A stretch of 64,000 bases of DNA, taken from Ruminococcaceae bacterium UBA3220. Its GTDB lineage: Bacteria; Bacillota; Clostridia; Oscillospirales; Acutalibacteraceae. The translations under genes were made by a program, and so were the position numbers. Location of the stretch: assembly GCA_002363095.1 (NCBI GenBank), contig DEWC01000111.1, positions 1 through 64,000 on the forward strand, given 5' to 3'. Shown in pieces: positions 1 to 9,081 of this stretch (its first letter is position 1; every line of letters starts with the position of its first letter). The notes below the pieces were generated by a model. That model was not told the origin of the DNA. It did not search any database and saw only the letters and a list, made by a program, of their open reading frames with translations.

Positions 1-134
1 AGGACAGCCGCGAGCAGTTCGAAATGAGGACACACAAAAGGCTCATAGATATTATCCGTCCTTCAAACAAAACCGTTGAAGCACTGACTAATCTTGAGCT
101 CCCCGCCGGTGTAGAGCTCGAAATCAAACTCTAA
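1..134 (+). CDS. rpsJ: 30S ribosomal protein S10, C-terminal end (partial)
   Basis: The window opens inside a gene; the frame that ends with TAA at 132-134 gives 43 residues that match the C-terminal part of S10, including the THKRLIDI and LPAGVEIEIKL-like end (here [11 protein letters not shown]). S10 sits in the 30S head and also takes part in NusB/S10 antitermination. It is the first gene of the S10 operon in Firmicutes, so the promoter and start lie upstream of the window. The identification is firm; only the length is missing. Confidence 0.95.
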   Translation, partial: DSREQFEMRTHKRLIDIIRPSNKTVEALTNLELPAGVELEIKL

Positions 135-171
135 TATAATATGTGTTGATTTCGTTCGCCGGAGAGGTCAT

Positions 172-186
172 GTCAGCAATGCTGAC
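172..186 (+). other. Small perfect hairpin between rpsJ and rplC
   Basis: GTCAGC (172-177), loop AAT, GCTGAC (181-186). It lies in the 76-nt spacer upstream of the rplC ribosome binding site (AAAGGAGG near 195-202). There is no U-run, so it is not a terminator; a processing or pausing site is possible. Confidence 0.5.
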
Positions 187-210
187 CAATAACCAAAGGA
201 GGAAAAAACA

Positions 211-843
211 ATGAAAAAAGGTATCGTTGGCAAAAAGCTCGGTATGACCCAGCTTTTTGACGCAAACGGAAATGTCGTTCCGGTTACTGTTATTGAAGCA
301 GGCCCCTGCGTTATCTCGCAGAAGAAAACCGCTGAGAACGACGGTTACGAGGCAGTTCAAATCGGATTTGGCGATTTGAAGGCTTCAAAGGTAAAGAAGC
401 CCTTGAAGGGCCACTTTGCCAAGGGAGATGTTGCTCCCAAAAAGGTTCTTCGTGAATTCCGCTTTGAAGACATAAGCGAAATGAATGTAGGCGACATTAT
501 CAAGGCAGATGTTTTTGCCGAAGGTGACGCTGTTGATGTAAGAGGAACCTCCAAAGGTAAAGGATATGCCGGCACAATCAAGCGCTGGAATTTCGGACGC
601 CTTAAAGAGACCCACGGTACAGGCCCCGTTCACCGTCACGGCGGATCACTCGGTGCTTGTTCCAGCCCTTCAAGAGTATTCAAGGGCAAGAAGATGGCAG
701 GCCACTTAGGTCATGAGCGTGTAACCGTTCAAAACTTAAGCGTTGTCAAGGTTGATGCCGAAAAGAACATTATCGCCGTTAAGGGTGCCGTTCCCGGACC
801 CAAGGGCGGAATCGTAGTTCTTTTCGATAGCGTAAAAGCTTAA
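211..843 (+). CDS. rplC: 50S ribosomal protein L3
   Basis: A 210-residue protein starting [16 protein letters not shown], the conserved L3 N-terminus; the mid-region [15 protein letters not shown] and [14 protein letters not shown], the loop reaching toward the peptidyl-transferase centre, are intact. L3 is one of the first proteins to bind 23S rRNA during 50S assembly. The start follows a strong AAAGGAGG site. It is second in the S10 operon, 20 nt before rplD. Length is normal for the family. Confidence 0.98.
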   Translation: MKKGIVGKKLGMTQLFDANGNVVPVTVIEAGPCVISQKKTAENDGYEAVQIGFGDLKASKVKKPLKGHFAKGDVAPKKVLREFRFEDISEMNVGDIIKADVFAEGDAVDVRGTSKGKGYAGTIKRWNFGRLKETHGTGPVHRHGGSLGACSSPSRVFKGKKMAGHLGHERVTVQNLSVVKVDAEKNIIAVKGAVPGPKGGIVVLFDSVKA

Positions 844-863
844 GGGAAGGAGTGTACTAAGAA

Positions 864-1487
864 ATGCCAAGTTTATCAGTTGTAAATATGACAGGCGAAA
901 AGGTAGGTAAGATTAAACTTTCCGATGATATTTTCGCGGTAGAGGTTAACGCCGTTGTTATGCATATGGCAGTTGTTAACTATCTCGCCAATCAGCGTCA
1001 GGGCACACAGTCCACTCTGACTCGTACAGAGGTTTCCGGCGGCGGCAAAAAGCCGTGGAGACAAAAGGGAACAGGTCATGCCCGTCAGGGCTCGACAAGG
1101 GCTCCCCAGTGGAGACACGGCGGTATCGTTCACGCCCCCAAGCCGAGAGATTATTCTTATTCTCTTAATAAGAAGGTTCGCAGAATTGCTCTTAAATCCG
1201 CGCTTTCGGATAAAGTTGCCAATAAAGACCTTATCGTTCTCGACGCTTTGGAAATTGATACTTACAGCACAAAGACTGTTGCCGATTGCTTAAAGGCAAT
1301 AGGAGCCAAGAAAAAAGTTCTTATCGTTCTTCCCGAGAACAATGCGTTTGCCGTTCGTTCCATCAAGAACATCGAAGGCGCAAAGGCTGCTCAGGTTAAT
1401 ACGATTAACACTTACGATATCGTTAACGCCGACACACTTGTTATCGTTAAGGATGCCGTTAAGATGATAGAGGAGGTGTACGCATAA
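864..1487 (+). CDS. rplD: 50S ribosomal protein L4
   Basis: A 207-residue L4. The internal extended loop with GGGKKPWRQKGTGHARQG, which lines the nascent-peptide exit tunnel and is where macrolide-resistance changes occur, is intact and wild-type in appearance. L4 is the S10-operon autoregulator in E. coli; no equivalent leader can be judged here since the operon start is outside the window. Its stop TAA shares one base with the ATG of rplW, which suggests translational coupling. Confidence 0.98.
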   Translation: MPSLSVVNMTGEKVGKIKLSDDIFAVEVNAVVMHMAVVNYLANQRQGTQSTLTRTEVSGGGKKPWRQKGTGHARQGSTRAPQWRHGGIVHAPKPRDYSYSLNKKVRRIALKSALSDKVANKDLIVLDALEIDTYSTKTVADCLKAIGAKKKVLIVLPENNAFAVRSIKNIEGAKAAQVNTINTYDIVNADTLVIVKDAVKMIEEVYA

Positions 1488-1780
1488 TGAAAACCGCACA
1501 GGATATCATTATTGCTCCGGTAATCACCGAAAAAAGTATGTCGGGTATTGCCGACAAGAAATACACCTTCAAGGTCGCCAAGGACGCCAACAAGTATCAG
1601 ATTGCTGATGCTGTTGAAAAACTGTTCAAGGTAGACGTTGCCAAGGTAAACACCATCAATGTTCGCGGTAAAGCAAGACGCATGGGCAGATATGAGGGTT
1701 ACACCGCTTCCTTTAAGAAGGCAATCGTAACACTTAAACCGGATTCCAAGCCCATCGAGTTCTTCGACGGATTGCTTTAA
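1487..1780 (+). CDS. rplW: 50S ribosomal protein L23
   Basis: A 97-residue L23 with the usual VITEKS motif near the N-terminus and the KVNTINVRGKARRMGR loop in the second half. L23 surrounds the exit tunnel and is the docking site for trigger factor and the signal recognition particle. It begins in a TAATG overlap with rplD. An 87-nt spacer with two hairpins follows before rplB. Confidence 0.98.
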   Translation: MKTAQDIIIAPVITEKSMSGIADKKYTFKVAKDANKYQIADAVEKLFKVDVAKVNTINVRGKARRMGRYEGYTASFKKAIVTLKPDSKPIEFFDGLL

Positions 1781-1791
1781 TAAACGGATTT

Positions 1792-1839
1792 GGAAATTTA
1801 ATTGAATTTCCGGTGATGTATGAAGCGGAAAACCGCTTC
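1792..1839 (+). other. Two consecutive hairpins in the rplW-rplB spacer
   Basis: First stem GGAAATT (1792-1798) with AATTTCC (1805-1811), 6-nt loop. Second stem GAAGCGG (1822-1828), AAAA loop, CCGCTTC (1833-1839), 7 bp perfect. They end 14 nt before the rplB ribosome binding site and no U-run follows, so they are more likely an RNA processing or pausing element than a terminator. Confidence 0.55.
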
Positions 1840-1867
1840 GCTAAGCCAAAATAGGAGAGTGAAACAA

Positions 1868-2695
1868 ATGGCAATAAAACATTATAAGCCGACTACCAAC
1901 GGTCGCCGTAATATGACAACCATGGATTATTCCGAATTGTCTAAGGTCGCACCTGAGAGAAGTTTGCTTGATACTATCAAAAAGAATGCCGGACGCAACA
2001 GCTACGGCAGAATAACCGTTCGCCACAGAGGCGGCGGCAACCGCAGAAAATACAGAATCATTGATTTCAAGAGAGAACGTTTCGGAGTAGAAGCTACCGT
2101 AATGACCCTTGAATACGATCCTAACCGTTCTGCATTTATCGCCCTCGTTCAGTATACCGACGGTGAGAAGCGTTACATAATCGCTCCTCAGGACTTAAAG
2201 GTCGGCGATAAAATCGTCAGCGGTCCCGATGCTGATATTAAGCCGGGCAACGCGCTTCCGCTTACCAATATACCCGTAGGTACATTCCTTCACAATATCG
2301 AGCTTTATCCCGGAAAGGGCGCACAGCTTGCCCGCAGCGCCGGCAATATGGCTCAGCTTATGGCAAAGGAAAACGGTATGGCACTTCTTCGCTTGCCCTC
2401 AGGCGAGCTTCGTAATGTTCCCGAAAACTGTATGGCTACCGTCGGCGTTGTTTCCAATCCGGAGCACGCCAATGTAAACTACGGTAAAGCGGGACGCAAG
2501 CGCCATATGGGTTGGAGACCTACCGTAAGAGGTTCGGTAATGAACCCGAACGACCACCCCCACGGCGGTGGTGAAGGTAAGTCCCCCATCGGTCGCCCGG
2601 GACCTGTTACTCCTTGGGGTAAACCTACATTAGGTTACAAGACCCGCAAGAAGAACAAGGCGAGCGACAAGTATATTGTAAAGCGTCGTAAATAA
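1868..2695 (+). CDS. rplB: 50S ribosomal protein L2
   Basis: A 275-residue L2 from the ATG at 1868 ([17 protein letters not shown]), which follows AGGAGAG at 1853-1859. An in-frame ATG at 1820 lies within the spacer hairpins, has no ribosome site, and would add 16 atypical residues, so it is rejected. The C-terminal segment [17 protein letters not shown] (here [16 protein letters not shown]) carries the histidine region near the peptidyl-transferase centre. L2 is needed for subunit association. Confidence 0.98.
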   Translation: MAIKHYKPTTNGRRNMTTMDYSELSKVAPERSLLDTIKKNAGRNSYGRITVRHRGGGNRRKYRIIDFKRERFGVEATVMTLEYDPNRSAFIALVQYTDGEKRYIIAPQDLKVGDKIVSGPDADIKPGNALPLTNIPVGTFLHNIELYPGKGAQLARSAGNMAQLMAKENGMALLRLPSGELRNVPENCMATVGVVSNPEHANVNYGKAGRKRHMGWRPTVRGSVMNPNDHPHGGGEGKSPIGRPGPVTPWGKPTLGYKTRKKNKASDKYIVKRRK

Positions 2696-2718
2696 GTCGG
2701 ACGAAAGGAGATTTCATA

Positions 2719-2994
2719 ATGGGAAGAAGTATTAAAAAAGGCCCTTATGTACAAGAAGCCTTGTTCAAAAGGGTTCAAGCAATGAACGAAGCCGGTGAAA
2801 AGCGTGTGCTTAAAACATGGAGCCGTTCTTCAACCATATTCCCCGATTTCGTCGGACATACATTTTCGGTACATGACGGACGCAAGCACGTTCCGGTATA
2901 TGTAACCGAAGATATGGTTGGACATAAGCTCGGAGAATTTGCTCCCACAAGAACCTTTAAGGGTCATGCGGGTGCAAAGACGACCGGTAAATAA
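2719..2994 (+). CDS. rpsS: 30S ribosomal protein S19
   Basis: A 91-residue S19 with [11 protein letters not shown] at the N-terminus and the [27 protein letters not shown] block typical of the family. It binds the 30S head together with S13. GAAAGGAG precedes the ATG. It lies 23 nt after rplB and 23 nt before rplV. Confidence 0.98.
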   Translation: MGRSIKKGPYVQEALFKRVQAMNEAGEKRVLKTWSRSSTIFPDFVGHTFSVHDGRKHVPVYVTEDMVGHKLGEFAPTRTFKGHAGAKTTGK

Positions 2995-3017
2995 GCAGCC
3001 GAAAGGAGAGTAAAATT

Positions 3018-3353
3018 ATGGAAGCAAGGGCTATACTTAAATTTGCCCGTATTTCACCCCGTAAGGTGAAAATCGTTTTGGATCTCATCCGAAACCAAGA
3101 TGCTGAAAAAGCAATGGCTATTCTCAAATTTACTCCTAAGTCTGCTTGTGAGTATTTAGAGAAGCTTTTACATTCAGCTATGGCTAATGCAGAAGAAAAA
3201 AGCATGGATATGTCAAAACTTTATGTTGCGGAGTGTTTCGTGTGCCCCGGACCGATACTTAAAAGAATTCGTGCCAAGGACCACGGCAGAGCGCATCGCA
3301 TTTTAAAGAGAACAAGCCATGTTACAATCGTTCTTAAGGAACGCGAGATTTAA
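3018..3353 (+). CDS. rplV: 50S ribosomal protein L22
   Basis: A 111-residue L22 starting [25 protein letters not shown]. Its long beta hairpin (around the [23 protein letters not shown] stretch) reaches into the exit tunnel, opposite L4. No insertions of the macrolide-resistance kind are visible. GAAAGGAG precedes the start. Confidence 0.98.
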   Translation: MEARAILKFARISPRKVKIVLDLIRNQDAEKAMAILKFTPKSACEYLEKLLHSAMANAEEKSMDMSKLYVAECFVCPGPILKRIRAKDHGRAHRILKRTSHVTIVLKEREI

Positions 3354-3370
3354 GAAAGGGAGGTATATTT

Positions 3371-4039
3371 ATGGGTCAGAAAGTTAATCCGCACGGATTT
3401 CGTGTAGGCGTTATCAAAAACTGGGACTCTCGTTGGTTTGCCAAGGACAGCACCTTCGGTGATACTTTGGTTGAGGACTATAACCTCCGTAAATACCTTA
3501 AAGCAACTCTTGCCACCGCCGGTGTTGCAAAGGTTGAAATCGAGCGTGACGCGAAGAGAGTAAGATTGCACATCCACTGTGCAAAACCCGGTATTGTTAT
3601 CGGTCGTAACGGCGCGGAGATTGAAAAACTCCGTGATAAATGCCAAGCTAAGCTCGGCAAGCCCGTTAGCATCAATATTATCGAGATTAAAAGCCCCGAT
3701 GCAAACGCACAGTTAGTTGCCGAGAACATCGCGGCGGCGCTCGAAAAGCGTACATCCTTCCGCAGAGCCATGAAACTTGCCATCGGCAGAGCTATGAGAC
3801 TCGGCGTTAAGGGTATCAAAACAAAATGCTCGGGTCGTTTAGGCGGCGCTGAAATCGCCAGAAGCGAATCTTATCATGAGGGTACAATTCCGCTTCAAAC
3901 TCTTCGTGCCGATATCGACTACGGTTTTGCAGAGGCTGATACAACCTATGGCAGAATAGGTGTTAAGGTCTGGATTTACAGAGGCGAGGTTCTTAACGAG
4001 AACCGTCGCACCAACAACAGAAAAGGAGGCGCACGATAA
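3371..4039 (+). CDS. rpsC: 30S ribosomal protein S3
   Basis: A 222-residue S3 ([15 protein letters not shown]). The KH-type domain with [15 protein letters not shown], and the C-terminal domain with [13 protein letters not shown] and [16 protein letters not shown], are intact. S3 lines the mRNA entry tunnel and contributes to helicase activity. The TAA stop shares its last base with the ATG of rplP. Confidence 0.98.
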   Translation: MGQKVNPHGFRVGVIKNWDSRWFAKDSTFGDTLVEDYNLRKYLKATLATAGVAKVEIERDAKRVRLHIHCAKPGIVIGRNGAEIEKLRDKCQAKLGKPVSINIIEIKSPDANAQLVAENIAAALEKRTSFRRAMKLAIGRAMRLGVKGIKTKCSGRLGGAEIARSESYHEGTIPLQTLRADIDYGFAEADTTYGRIGVKVWIYRGEVLNENRRTNNRKGGAR

Positions 4040-4461
4040 TGTTAATGCCAAAGCGTGTTAAGTTCCGCAGGGTGCAGCGCGGCAGATTAACCGGTGCTGC
4101 TTCCAGAGGTACTACAGTTACTCATGGCGATTTCGGTCTTCAGGCGTTAGAGCCTGCATGGATAACCTCAAATCAGATTGAGGCTGCCCGTATTGCCATG
4201 ACCCGTTACATCAAGCGTGGCGGACAGGTTTGGATAAAAATCTTCCCGGATAAACCGATAACCGAAAAACCGGCTGAAACCCGAATGGGTTCAGGTAAAG
4301 GTTCACCGGAATACTGGGTAGCAGTTGTTAAACCGGGACGCATTATGTTTGAAATCGGCGGCGTTAGTGAAGAACTTGCAAGAGAAGCTATGCGTCTTGC
4401 AGCCAACAAACTTCCTATCAAGTGCAAGTTTGTTATAAAGGGAACGGATGGTGAGCAATAA
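4039..4461 (+). CDS. rplP: 50S ribosomal protein L16
   Basis: A 140-residue L16 starting [17 protein letters not shown]16 organises the A-site side of the peptidyl-transferase centre. The ATG at 4039 overlaps the rpsC stop; the GGAGG that serves it lies inside the rpsC end (4025-4029). A second in-frame ATG two codons on would drop only ML. Overlap by one base with rpmC follows. Confidence 0.97.
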   Translation: MLMPKRVKFRRVQRGRLTGAASRGTTVTHGDFGLQALEPAWITSNQIEAARIAMTRYIKRGGQVWIKIFPDKPITEKPAETRMGSGKGSPEYWVAVVKPGRIMFEIGGVSEELAREAMRLAANKLPIKCKFVIKGTDGEQ

Positions 4462-4667
4462 TGAACGCAAAGGAAATAAGAGATAACACAATCCCCGAGC
4501 TCAATGAGCAGCTCGGTAAACTCAAACAAGAGTTATTTAACCTTCGTTTCCAGCATGCGATAAATCAGCTCGATAATCCCATGCGTATTGATGCTGTTAA
4601 AAAGGATATTGCTCGCGTTAAGACTGTTATTCGCGAAAAAGAATCCGCCAACAGCACGGAAGCTTAA
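4461..4667 (+). CDS. rpmC: 50S ribosomal protein L29
   Basis: A 68-residue, two-helix L29 ([33 protein letters not shown]) of normal length. It lies at the exit tunnel near L23 and binds trigger factor and SRP. The start overlaps the rplP stop (TAATG), so translation is probably coupled. Confidence 0.97.
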   Translation: MNAKEIRDNTIPELNEQLGKLKQELFNLRFQHAINQLDNPMRIDAVKKDIARVKTVIREKESANSTEA

Positions 4668-4685
4668 AAGGGGAGGTAAACTTTG

Positions 4686-4943
4686 ATGAGCGAAAGAAAC
4701 CTTCGTAAAACAAGAGTGGGTCGTATCGTCAGCGATAAGATGGACAAAACCGTTGTAGTTGCGATTGAAGACAATGTTAAGCACCCGCTTTACAAGAAGA
4801 TTATTAAAAATACCATAAGATTAAAGGCACATGATGAGAACAATGAGTGCGGTATCGGCGACAGAGTTCTTATTATGGAAACAAGACCTCTCTCAAAAGA
4901 TAAGAGATGGCGTGTTGTCGAAATAATCGAGAAAGCTAAATAA
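4686..4943 (+). CDS. rpsQ: 30S ribosomal protein S17
   Basis: An 85-residue S17 ([25 protein letters not shown]). The ATG at 4686 is chosen over the adjoining TTG at 4683 because GGGGAGG at 4671-4677 is then at the usual distance and the protein begins as in other Firmicutes. S17 is a primary 16S rRNA binder with an OB fold; the ETRPLS motif is present. Confidence 0.97.
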   Translation: MSERNLRKTRVGRIVSDKMDKTVVVAIEDNVKHPLYKKIIKNTIRLKAHDENNECGIGDRVLIMETRPLSKDKRWRVVEIIEKAK

Positions 4944-4966
4944 TTGGCTGCAAGGAGGAAACCACT

Positions 4967-5335
4967 GTGATACAACAACAGAGTTACCTCAAGGTTGCCG
5001 ACAATACCGGTGCAAAGGAAATTATGTGCATCCGTGTACTTGGAGGCTCCAAAAGGAGGTACGCCAACATTGGCGACGTCATCGTAGCTTCTGTAAAAAA
5101 GGCCACTCCGGGTGGTACCGTTAAGAAGGGCGATGTTGTAAAGGCGGTTGTGGTTCGTTCCGCAAAAGGTCTTCGTCGCAGTGATGGCACATATATTAGA
5201 TTTGATGAAAATGCGGCTGTTCTTATCCGTGATGATAAGAACCCGAGAGGAACCCGTATTTTCGGGCCAGTAGCCCGTGAGCTTCGCGACAATGAATATA
5301 CAAAAATCTTGTCGCTCGCTCCGGAAGTACTTTAA
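4967..5335 (+). CDS. rplN: 50S ribosomal protein L14
   Basis: A 122-residue L14 ([28 protein letters not shown]). The start codon is GTG, served by AAGGAGG about 8 nt upstream. L14 sits at the intersubunit bridge and is the binding site of the silencing factor Rsf[21 protein letters not shown] near the end is the family signature. Confidence 0.97.
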   Translation: MIQQQSYLKVADNTGAKEIMCIRVLGGSKRRYANIGDVIVASVKKATPGGTVKKGDVVKAVVVRSAKGLRRSDGTYIRFDENAAVLIRDDKNPRGTRIFGPVARELRDNEYTKILSLAPEVL

Positions 5336-5352
5336 TGGGAGGTAAACGGAAA

Positions 5353-5694
5353 ATGAGTAAACTTCACATTAAAACCGGTGATACCGTTACATTACTTACC
5401 GGAGATAAAAAAGACCGCAAAACCGACGGCGGCAAAATGAAGACAGGTAAGGTTCTTCAGGTTGCTCCGAAGGAGGGCAAGGTTATAGTTGAAGGCCTTA
5501 ATAAGGTTAAAAAGCATGTTAAGCCGAAAAAGGCAGGAGACCCTTCCGGTATCATTGAGACCGAAAGCGCAATCTACGCCTGCAAGCTTCAGCTTGTTTG
5601 CCCTAAATGCGGAAAAGCCACCAGAGTAGGCACAAAAGTCTATGAGGACGGCAGAAAAGACCGCGTTTGCAAGAAGTGCGGCGAAACTTTTTAA
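5353..5694 (+). CDS. rplX: 50S ribosomal protein L24, zinc-ribbon form
   Basis: A 113-residue L24 starting MSKLHIKTGDTV at the ATG 5353, preceded by GGGAGGT at 5338-5344; an in-frame ATG at 5335 that overlaps the rplN stop precedes the ribosome site and is rejected. The KOW domain fills the first half. The C-terminal part carries CPKCGKATRVG and CKKCGETF, a four-cysteine zinc ribbon seen in some but not all L24 proteins. L24 starts 50S assembly. Confidence 0.97.
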   Translation: MSKLHIKTGDTVTLLTGDKKDRKTDGGKMKTGKVLQVAPKEGKVIVEGLNKVKKHVKPKKAGDPSGIIETESAIYACKLQLVCPKCGKATRVGTKVYEDGRKDRVCKKCGETF

Positions 5695-5712
5695 GAGTAA
5701 GGAGGACATGAC

Positions 5713-6252
5713 ATGTCAGTGTTGTCAAATGAATACAAGCAATCAATTGCTCCGGCACTACAGAAAAAATTCAACTACAAGAGCGTCATGCAGATTCCGA
5801 AGCTCGAAAAGGTTGTTATAAATGTAGGCTGCGGCGAGGCAAAGGATAACGCAAAGGTTATTGACGCTGCTATTACCGACCTCGGTAAAATTACCGGTCA
5901 AAAAGCCGTTCCCTGCCGTGCAAAGAAATCGGTTGCTAACTTTAAGCTCCGTACCGGAATGCCTATCGGCGTTAAGGTTACGCTTCGAGGCGAGAGAATG
6001 TATGAATTTGTCGAGAGACTTTTCAACACCGCTCTTCCCCGCGTAAGAGACTTCAGAGGTATCAACCCTGACGCTTTTGACGGTCGCGGCAATTATGCCA
6101 TGGGCGTCAAGGAGCAGTTGATTTTCCCTGAAATCGACTACGATAAGATAGACAAAGTAAGAGGTATGGACATTATTTTTGTTACTACCGCAAAGACAGA
6201 TGAAGAAGCTCGTGAGTTATTATCTCTTATGGGCGCTCCGTTTGCAAGATAA
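5713..6252 (+). CDS. rplE: 50S ribosomal protein L5
   Basis: A 179-residue L5 with the [24 protein letters not shown] and [20 protein letters not shown] signatures. L5 binds 5S rRNA and forms a bridge to the 30S head. GTAAGGAGGA precedes the start region; an ATG at 5707 is out of frame. rpsZ follows after 12 nt. Confidence 0.98.
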   Translation: MSVLSNEYKQSIAPALQKKFNYKSVMQIPKLEKVVINVGCGEAKDNAKVIDAAITDLGKITGQKAVPCRAKKSVANFKLRTGMPIGVKVTLRGERMYEFVERLFNTALPRVRDFRGINPDAFDGRGNYAMGVKEQLIFPEIDYDKIDKVRGMDIIFVTTAKTDEEARELLSLMGAPFAR

Positions 6253-6264
6253 GGAGAAGGAATT

Positions 6265-6450
6265 ATGGCTAAAACATCTATGAAGGTTAGACAGGCACGC
6301 CCTGCTAAGTTTTCTACAAGACAGTATAACAGATGCAAAATCTGTGGCCGCCCGCATGCTTATCTTCGTAAATACGGCATCTGCCGTATATGTTTCCGCG
6401 AGCTTGCCTACAAAGGTGAGATTCCGGGCATAAAGAAAGCAAGCTGGTAA
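6265..6450 (+). CDS. rpsZ: 30S ribosomal protein S14, zinc type (S14Z)
   Basis: A 61-residue short S14 with CKICGRPH and CRICFREL, the C-x2-C / C-x2-C zinc site that defines type Z. Zinc-free paralogues (S14-) are about 90-100 residues and lack the cysteines, so this is the zinc-replete form. GATAAGGAGAAGG precedes the ATG. A hairpin follows in the gap to rpsH. Confidence 0.98.
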   Translation: MAKTSMKVRQARPAKFSTRQYNRCKICGRPHAYLRKYGICRICFRELAYKGEIPGIKKASW

Positions 6451-6457
6451 GGTAAAA

Positions 6458-6479
6458 AGTAATGACAGGTTTCATTACT
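6458..6479 (+). other. Hairpin in the rpsZ-rpsH spacer
   Basis: AGTAATGA (6458-6465), loop CAGGTT, TCATTACT (6472-6479): an 8-bp perfect stem just before the AAGGAGG site of rpsH. S8 represses the spc operon in E. coli by binding in the L5 mRNA; this hairpin does not show the S8-site consensus and its function is unknown. Confidence 0.5.
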
Positions 6480-6496
6480 AGAAGGAGGTTTACGGT

Positions 6497-6895
6497 ATGC
6501 AAATCACCGATACGATAGCCGATATGCTTACGAGAATCCGTAATGCATCGGCAGCAAAACACGATTCGGTAGATGTACCCGCATCAAAGGTAAAGAAGGC
6601 AATTGCCCAGATTTTGCTTGATGAAGGCTACATCAGCAGCTTTGCCGTTGAGGAAGACGGCAAACAGGGCGTAATTCATATTGTATTGAAGTACGGTCAG
6701 AATAAGTCGCAGACTATTACCGGTATTCGCCGTGTGTCAAAACCGGGTCTGCGTATTTATACAAACGTTGAGGATATGCCGAAGGTTATGAGAGGCCTTG
6801 GCATAGCAATCCTTTCCACCTCTAAAGGTATTATGACGGATAAGCAGGCTCGCCAAGCCAATGTCGGCGGCGAAGTTCTCGCTTACATCTGGTAA
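6497..6895 (+). CDS. rpsH: 30S ribosomal protein S8
   Basis: A 132-residue S8 ([33 protein letters not shown]), with the [27 protein letters not shown]-terminal RNA-binding end. It is a primary 16S binder in the central domain. A strong AAGGAGG lies 6-9 nt upstream of the ATG. Confidence 0.98.
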   Translation: MQITDTIADMLTRIRNASAAKHDSVDVPASKVKKAIAQILLDEGYISSFAVEEDGKQGVIHIVLKYGQNKSQTITGIRRVSKPGLRIYTNVEDMPKVMRGLGIAILSTSKGIMTDKQARQANVGGEVLAYIW

Positions 6896-6909
6896 GGAGG
6901 TGCAGGGGA

Positions 6910-7458
6910 ATGTCAAGAATAGGAAGAAAACCGATAGCAATTCCTGCCGGTGTTGATGTTAAGATTGACGGCAATCATATCACCGTAAAGGGTGCTAAAG
7001 GTGAACTTTCGTACGATTTTAATCCTGATATCACCGTTGCAGTTGAGGGAACCGAGATAATCGTTACCCGTCCGAGCGATGATAAGGAACATCGTGCAAT
7101 GCACGGACTCACCCGTACACTCGTTGCCAATATGGTAACCGGTGTAACCGAGGGCTACTCAAAGACCCTTGAAATCAACGGCGTAGGTTACCGTGCTCAG
7201 AAGCAGGGAAACAATCTTGTTATGAACCTTGGTTACTCTCATCAGGTTATTGTTCCCGAGATTAAAGGTATCACTATTGAAGTACCCGGTCCGAACCAGG
7301 TAGTTATCAGTGGTGCAGATAAGCAGTTGGTTGGCCAGTTTGCAGCAGATGTTCGCAAAAAGCGTCCGCCCGAGCCGTATAAAGGCAAAGGAATTAAGTA
7401 CGCCGGCGAGCACATCCGTCGCAAAGAGGGTAAAGCAGCCAAGGGCGCTAAGAAGTAA
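6910..7458 (+). CDS. rplF: 50S ribosomal protein L6
   Basis: A 182-residue L6 ([17 protein letters not shown]) with the duplicated alpha/beta domain and the C-terminal motif [16 protein letters not shown]. It lies at the base of the L7/L12 stalk near the factor-binding site. GTAAGGAGG overlaps the rpsH stop codon, so the two genes are closely coupled. Confidence 0.98.
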   Translation: MSRIGRKPIAIPAGVDVKIDGNHITVKGAKGELSYDFNPDITVAVEGTEIIVTRPSDDKEHRAMHGLTRTLVANMVTGVTEGYSKTLEINGVGYRAQKQGNNLVMNLGYSHQVIVPEIKGITIEVPGPNQVVISGADKQLVGQFAADVRKKRPPEPYKGKGIKYAGEHIRRKEGKAAKGAKK

Positions 7459-7476
7459 TAAAGGAGTGTTATTGAA

Positions 7477-7836
7477 ATGGTTAACAAAATTGATGGCAAC
7501 AAGGCAAGACTTAAACGCCATGCCCGTGTTCGCTCAAAAATAACCGGTACAGCAGATAGACCCCGTCTTGATGTATTCCGCTCCAACAGCTACATTTACG
7601 CCCAGCTTATCGATGATGTAAACGGCGTTACACTCGCAGCCGCAGGCTCAAACGAAAAGGATTTCGGTGAGAATGCCGGCAACTGCGAAGGCGCCAAGAA
7701 GGTTGGACAGTTAATAGCAGAACGTGCCGCGAAAAAGGGTATCAGCGAAGTCGTTTTTGACCGAGGCGGATACATTTATCACGGACGCGTTAAGGAGCTT
7801 GCCGAAGGTGCCCGTGAGGGCGGCCTCAAGTTCTGA
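7477..7836 (+). CDS. rplR: 50S ribosomal protein L18
   Basis: A 119-residue L18 that binds 5S rRNA together with L5; the [24 protein letters not shown] and [28 protein letters not shown] ends are conserved. AAAGGAG lies upstream of the ATG. 18 nt separate it from rplF, 19 nt from rpsE. Confidence 0.98.
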   Translation: MVNKIDGNKARLKRHARVRSKITGTADRPRLDVFRSNSYIYAQLIDDVNGVTLAAAGSNEKDFGENAGNCEGAKKVGQLIAERAAKKGISEVVFDRGGYIYHGRVKELAEGAREGGLKF

Positions 7837-7855
7837 TAAGAGGGAGGAATAACTT

Positions 7856-8359
7856 TTGGCTACAAATATTGATGCATCAACATTGGATTTGCAGGAACGC
7901 GTAGTTTCAATTAACCGTGTATCCAAAACCGTTAAAGGCGGCCGTATTATGAAGTTTGCGGCACTCGTTGTTGTAGGCGACGGAAACGGCATAGTAGGTT
8001 TCGGTCTCGGTAAAGCGGGCGAAGTTCCGGATGCAATCCGTAAAGGTATAGAGGACGCAAAGAAAAATCTTATCAAGGTTTCTCTTAAAGGTACTACGAT
8101 TCCGCACGAGATAATCGGTAAATTCGGTGCAGGCCGTGTTCTTCTTAAACCGGCTGCCCCCGGTACCGGAGTTATCGCCGGCGGTGCTGTTCGTGCCGTT
8201 GTTGAAATTGTAGGTATCAAGGATATCCGTACAAAGGCAATGCGTTCGAATAATCCGTGCAATGTAGTTCGTGCCACTGTTGCAGGACTTGCAGCACTTC
8301 GTGACGTTGAACAGGTTGCAGCTGTCCGTGGCAAAAAGCCACAGGAAATCTTAGGTTAA
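7856..8359 (+). CDS. rpsE: 30S ribosomal protein S5
   Basis: A 167-residue S5. The start is TTG at 7856 ([30 protein letters not shown]), placed correctly after GAGGGAGG; there is no ATG in this position. The dsRNA-binding-like N-domain and the [19 protein letters not shown] segment are intact. S5 contributes to decoding accuracy and the mRNA entry site. Confidence 0.97.
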   Translation: MATNIDASTLDLQERVVSINRVSKTVKGGRIMKFAALVVVGDGNGIVGFGLGKAGEVPDAIRKGIEDAKKNLIKVSLKGTTIPHEIIGKFGAGRVLLKPAAPGTGVIAGGAVRAVVEIVGIKDIRTKAMRSNNPCNVVRATVAGLAALRDVEQVAAVRGKKPQEILG

Positions 8360-8373
8360 GGAGGAGCAGCGCT

Positions 8374-8571
8374 ATGGCTACAAAGAAAAAGGCTGCCGGC
8401 CTTACCGTTAAACTCGTAAAGAGCACGATCGGTTCCAAAAAGGACCAGATTGCAACTGCTCACGCACTTGGCCTTCGCAAGGTCGGCGATGTTTCGGTTC
8501 AGCCGGACAATGCTCAGACTCAAGGTAAGATAAACAAGATTTCGCATCTTGTATCGGTTACAAAGGCTTAA
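8374..8571 (+). CDS. rpmD: 50S ribosomal protein L30
   Basis: A 65-residue bacterial L30 with LVKSTIGSKKDQIATAHALGLRKVGD. Length is normal (about 60). AAGGAGGAG precedes the ATG. A 68-nt spacer with two hairpins follows before rplO. Confidence 0.96.
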   Translation: MATKKKAAGLTVKLVKSTIGSKKDQIATAHALGLRKVGDVSVQPDNAQTQGKINKISHLVSVTKA

Positions 8572-8580
8572 AACAATTTC

Positions 8581-8615
8581 GTAACCTTTTAGGTTACAAA
8601 CGGCGGTAAAACCGC
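8581..8615 (+). other. Two hairpins in the rpmD-rplO spacer
   Basis: GTAACC (8581-8586) pairs with GGTTAC (8592-8597); GCGGT (8603-8607), AAA, ACCGC (8611-8615) forms the second. The second resembles the one before rplB in its A-loop and GCGG stem. No U-run follows. Function unknown. Confidence 0.5.
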
Positions 8616-8639
8616 TAATATAACAAGGAGGTGCGAACA

Positions 8640-9080
8640 ATGAAATTGCATGAATTGTCTCCTGCTTTCGGTTCTACAAAGGAATCAAAGCGTATAGGAA
8701 GAGGCCACGGTTCCGGAAACGGCAAAACTGCCGGAAAGGGACACAAGGGTCAAAAAGCTCGTGCCGGACACGGTATGAGACCCGGTTTTGAAGGCGGTCA
8801 GATGCCTTTGCAAAGACGGGTACCGAAGCGTGGCTTTAATAACATTTTCGCTGAAGAATGGTTAGCCATCAATGTTTCTGCTCTTGAAGCGTTCGAAGAC
8901 GGAGCTGTTGTTGACGCCAAGGCACTTCAGGAAAAAGGAATTATCAAAAAGGCTGATAAGCCGGTTAAGGTTCTCGGAAACGGAAAATTAACTAAGAAAA
9001 TCACCGTTAATCTTAACGCATTTTCTGCCTCTGCTGCTGAAAAGATAAATGCCGCAGGCGGAAAGGCTGAGGTGATTTAA
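8640..9080 (+). CDS. rplO: 50S ribosomal protein L15
   Basis: A 146-residue L15 ([41 protein letters not shown]). The ATG at 8640 follows AAGGAGG at 8624-8630; a GTG at 8631 overlaps that ribosome site and is not used. The glycine- and lysine-rich N-terminal extension penetrates the 50S core. secY begins one base after its stop. Confidence 0.97.
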   Translation: MKLHELSPAFGSTKESKRIGRGHGSGNGKTAGKGHKGQKARAGHGMRPGFEGGQMPLQRRVPKRGFNNIFAEEWLAINVSALEAFEDGAVVDAKALQEKGIIKKADKPVKVLGNGKLTKKITVNLNAFSASAAEKINAAGGKAEVI

Positions 9081-9081
9081 T

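Noticed and set aside
1820..1867. Longer L2 reading from an ATG at 1820
   Set aside because: It crosses two hairpins, has no ribosome site, and adds residues absent from L2 proteins; AGGAGAG before 1868 settles the start.
8631..8639. GTG start for L15 at 8631
   Set aside because: The GTG is part of the GGAGGTG ribosome site of the ATG at 8640.
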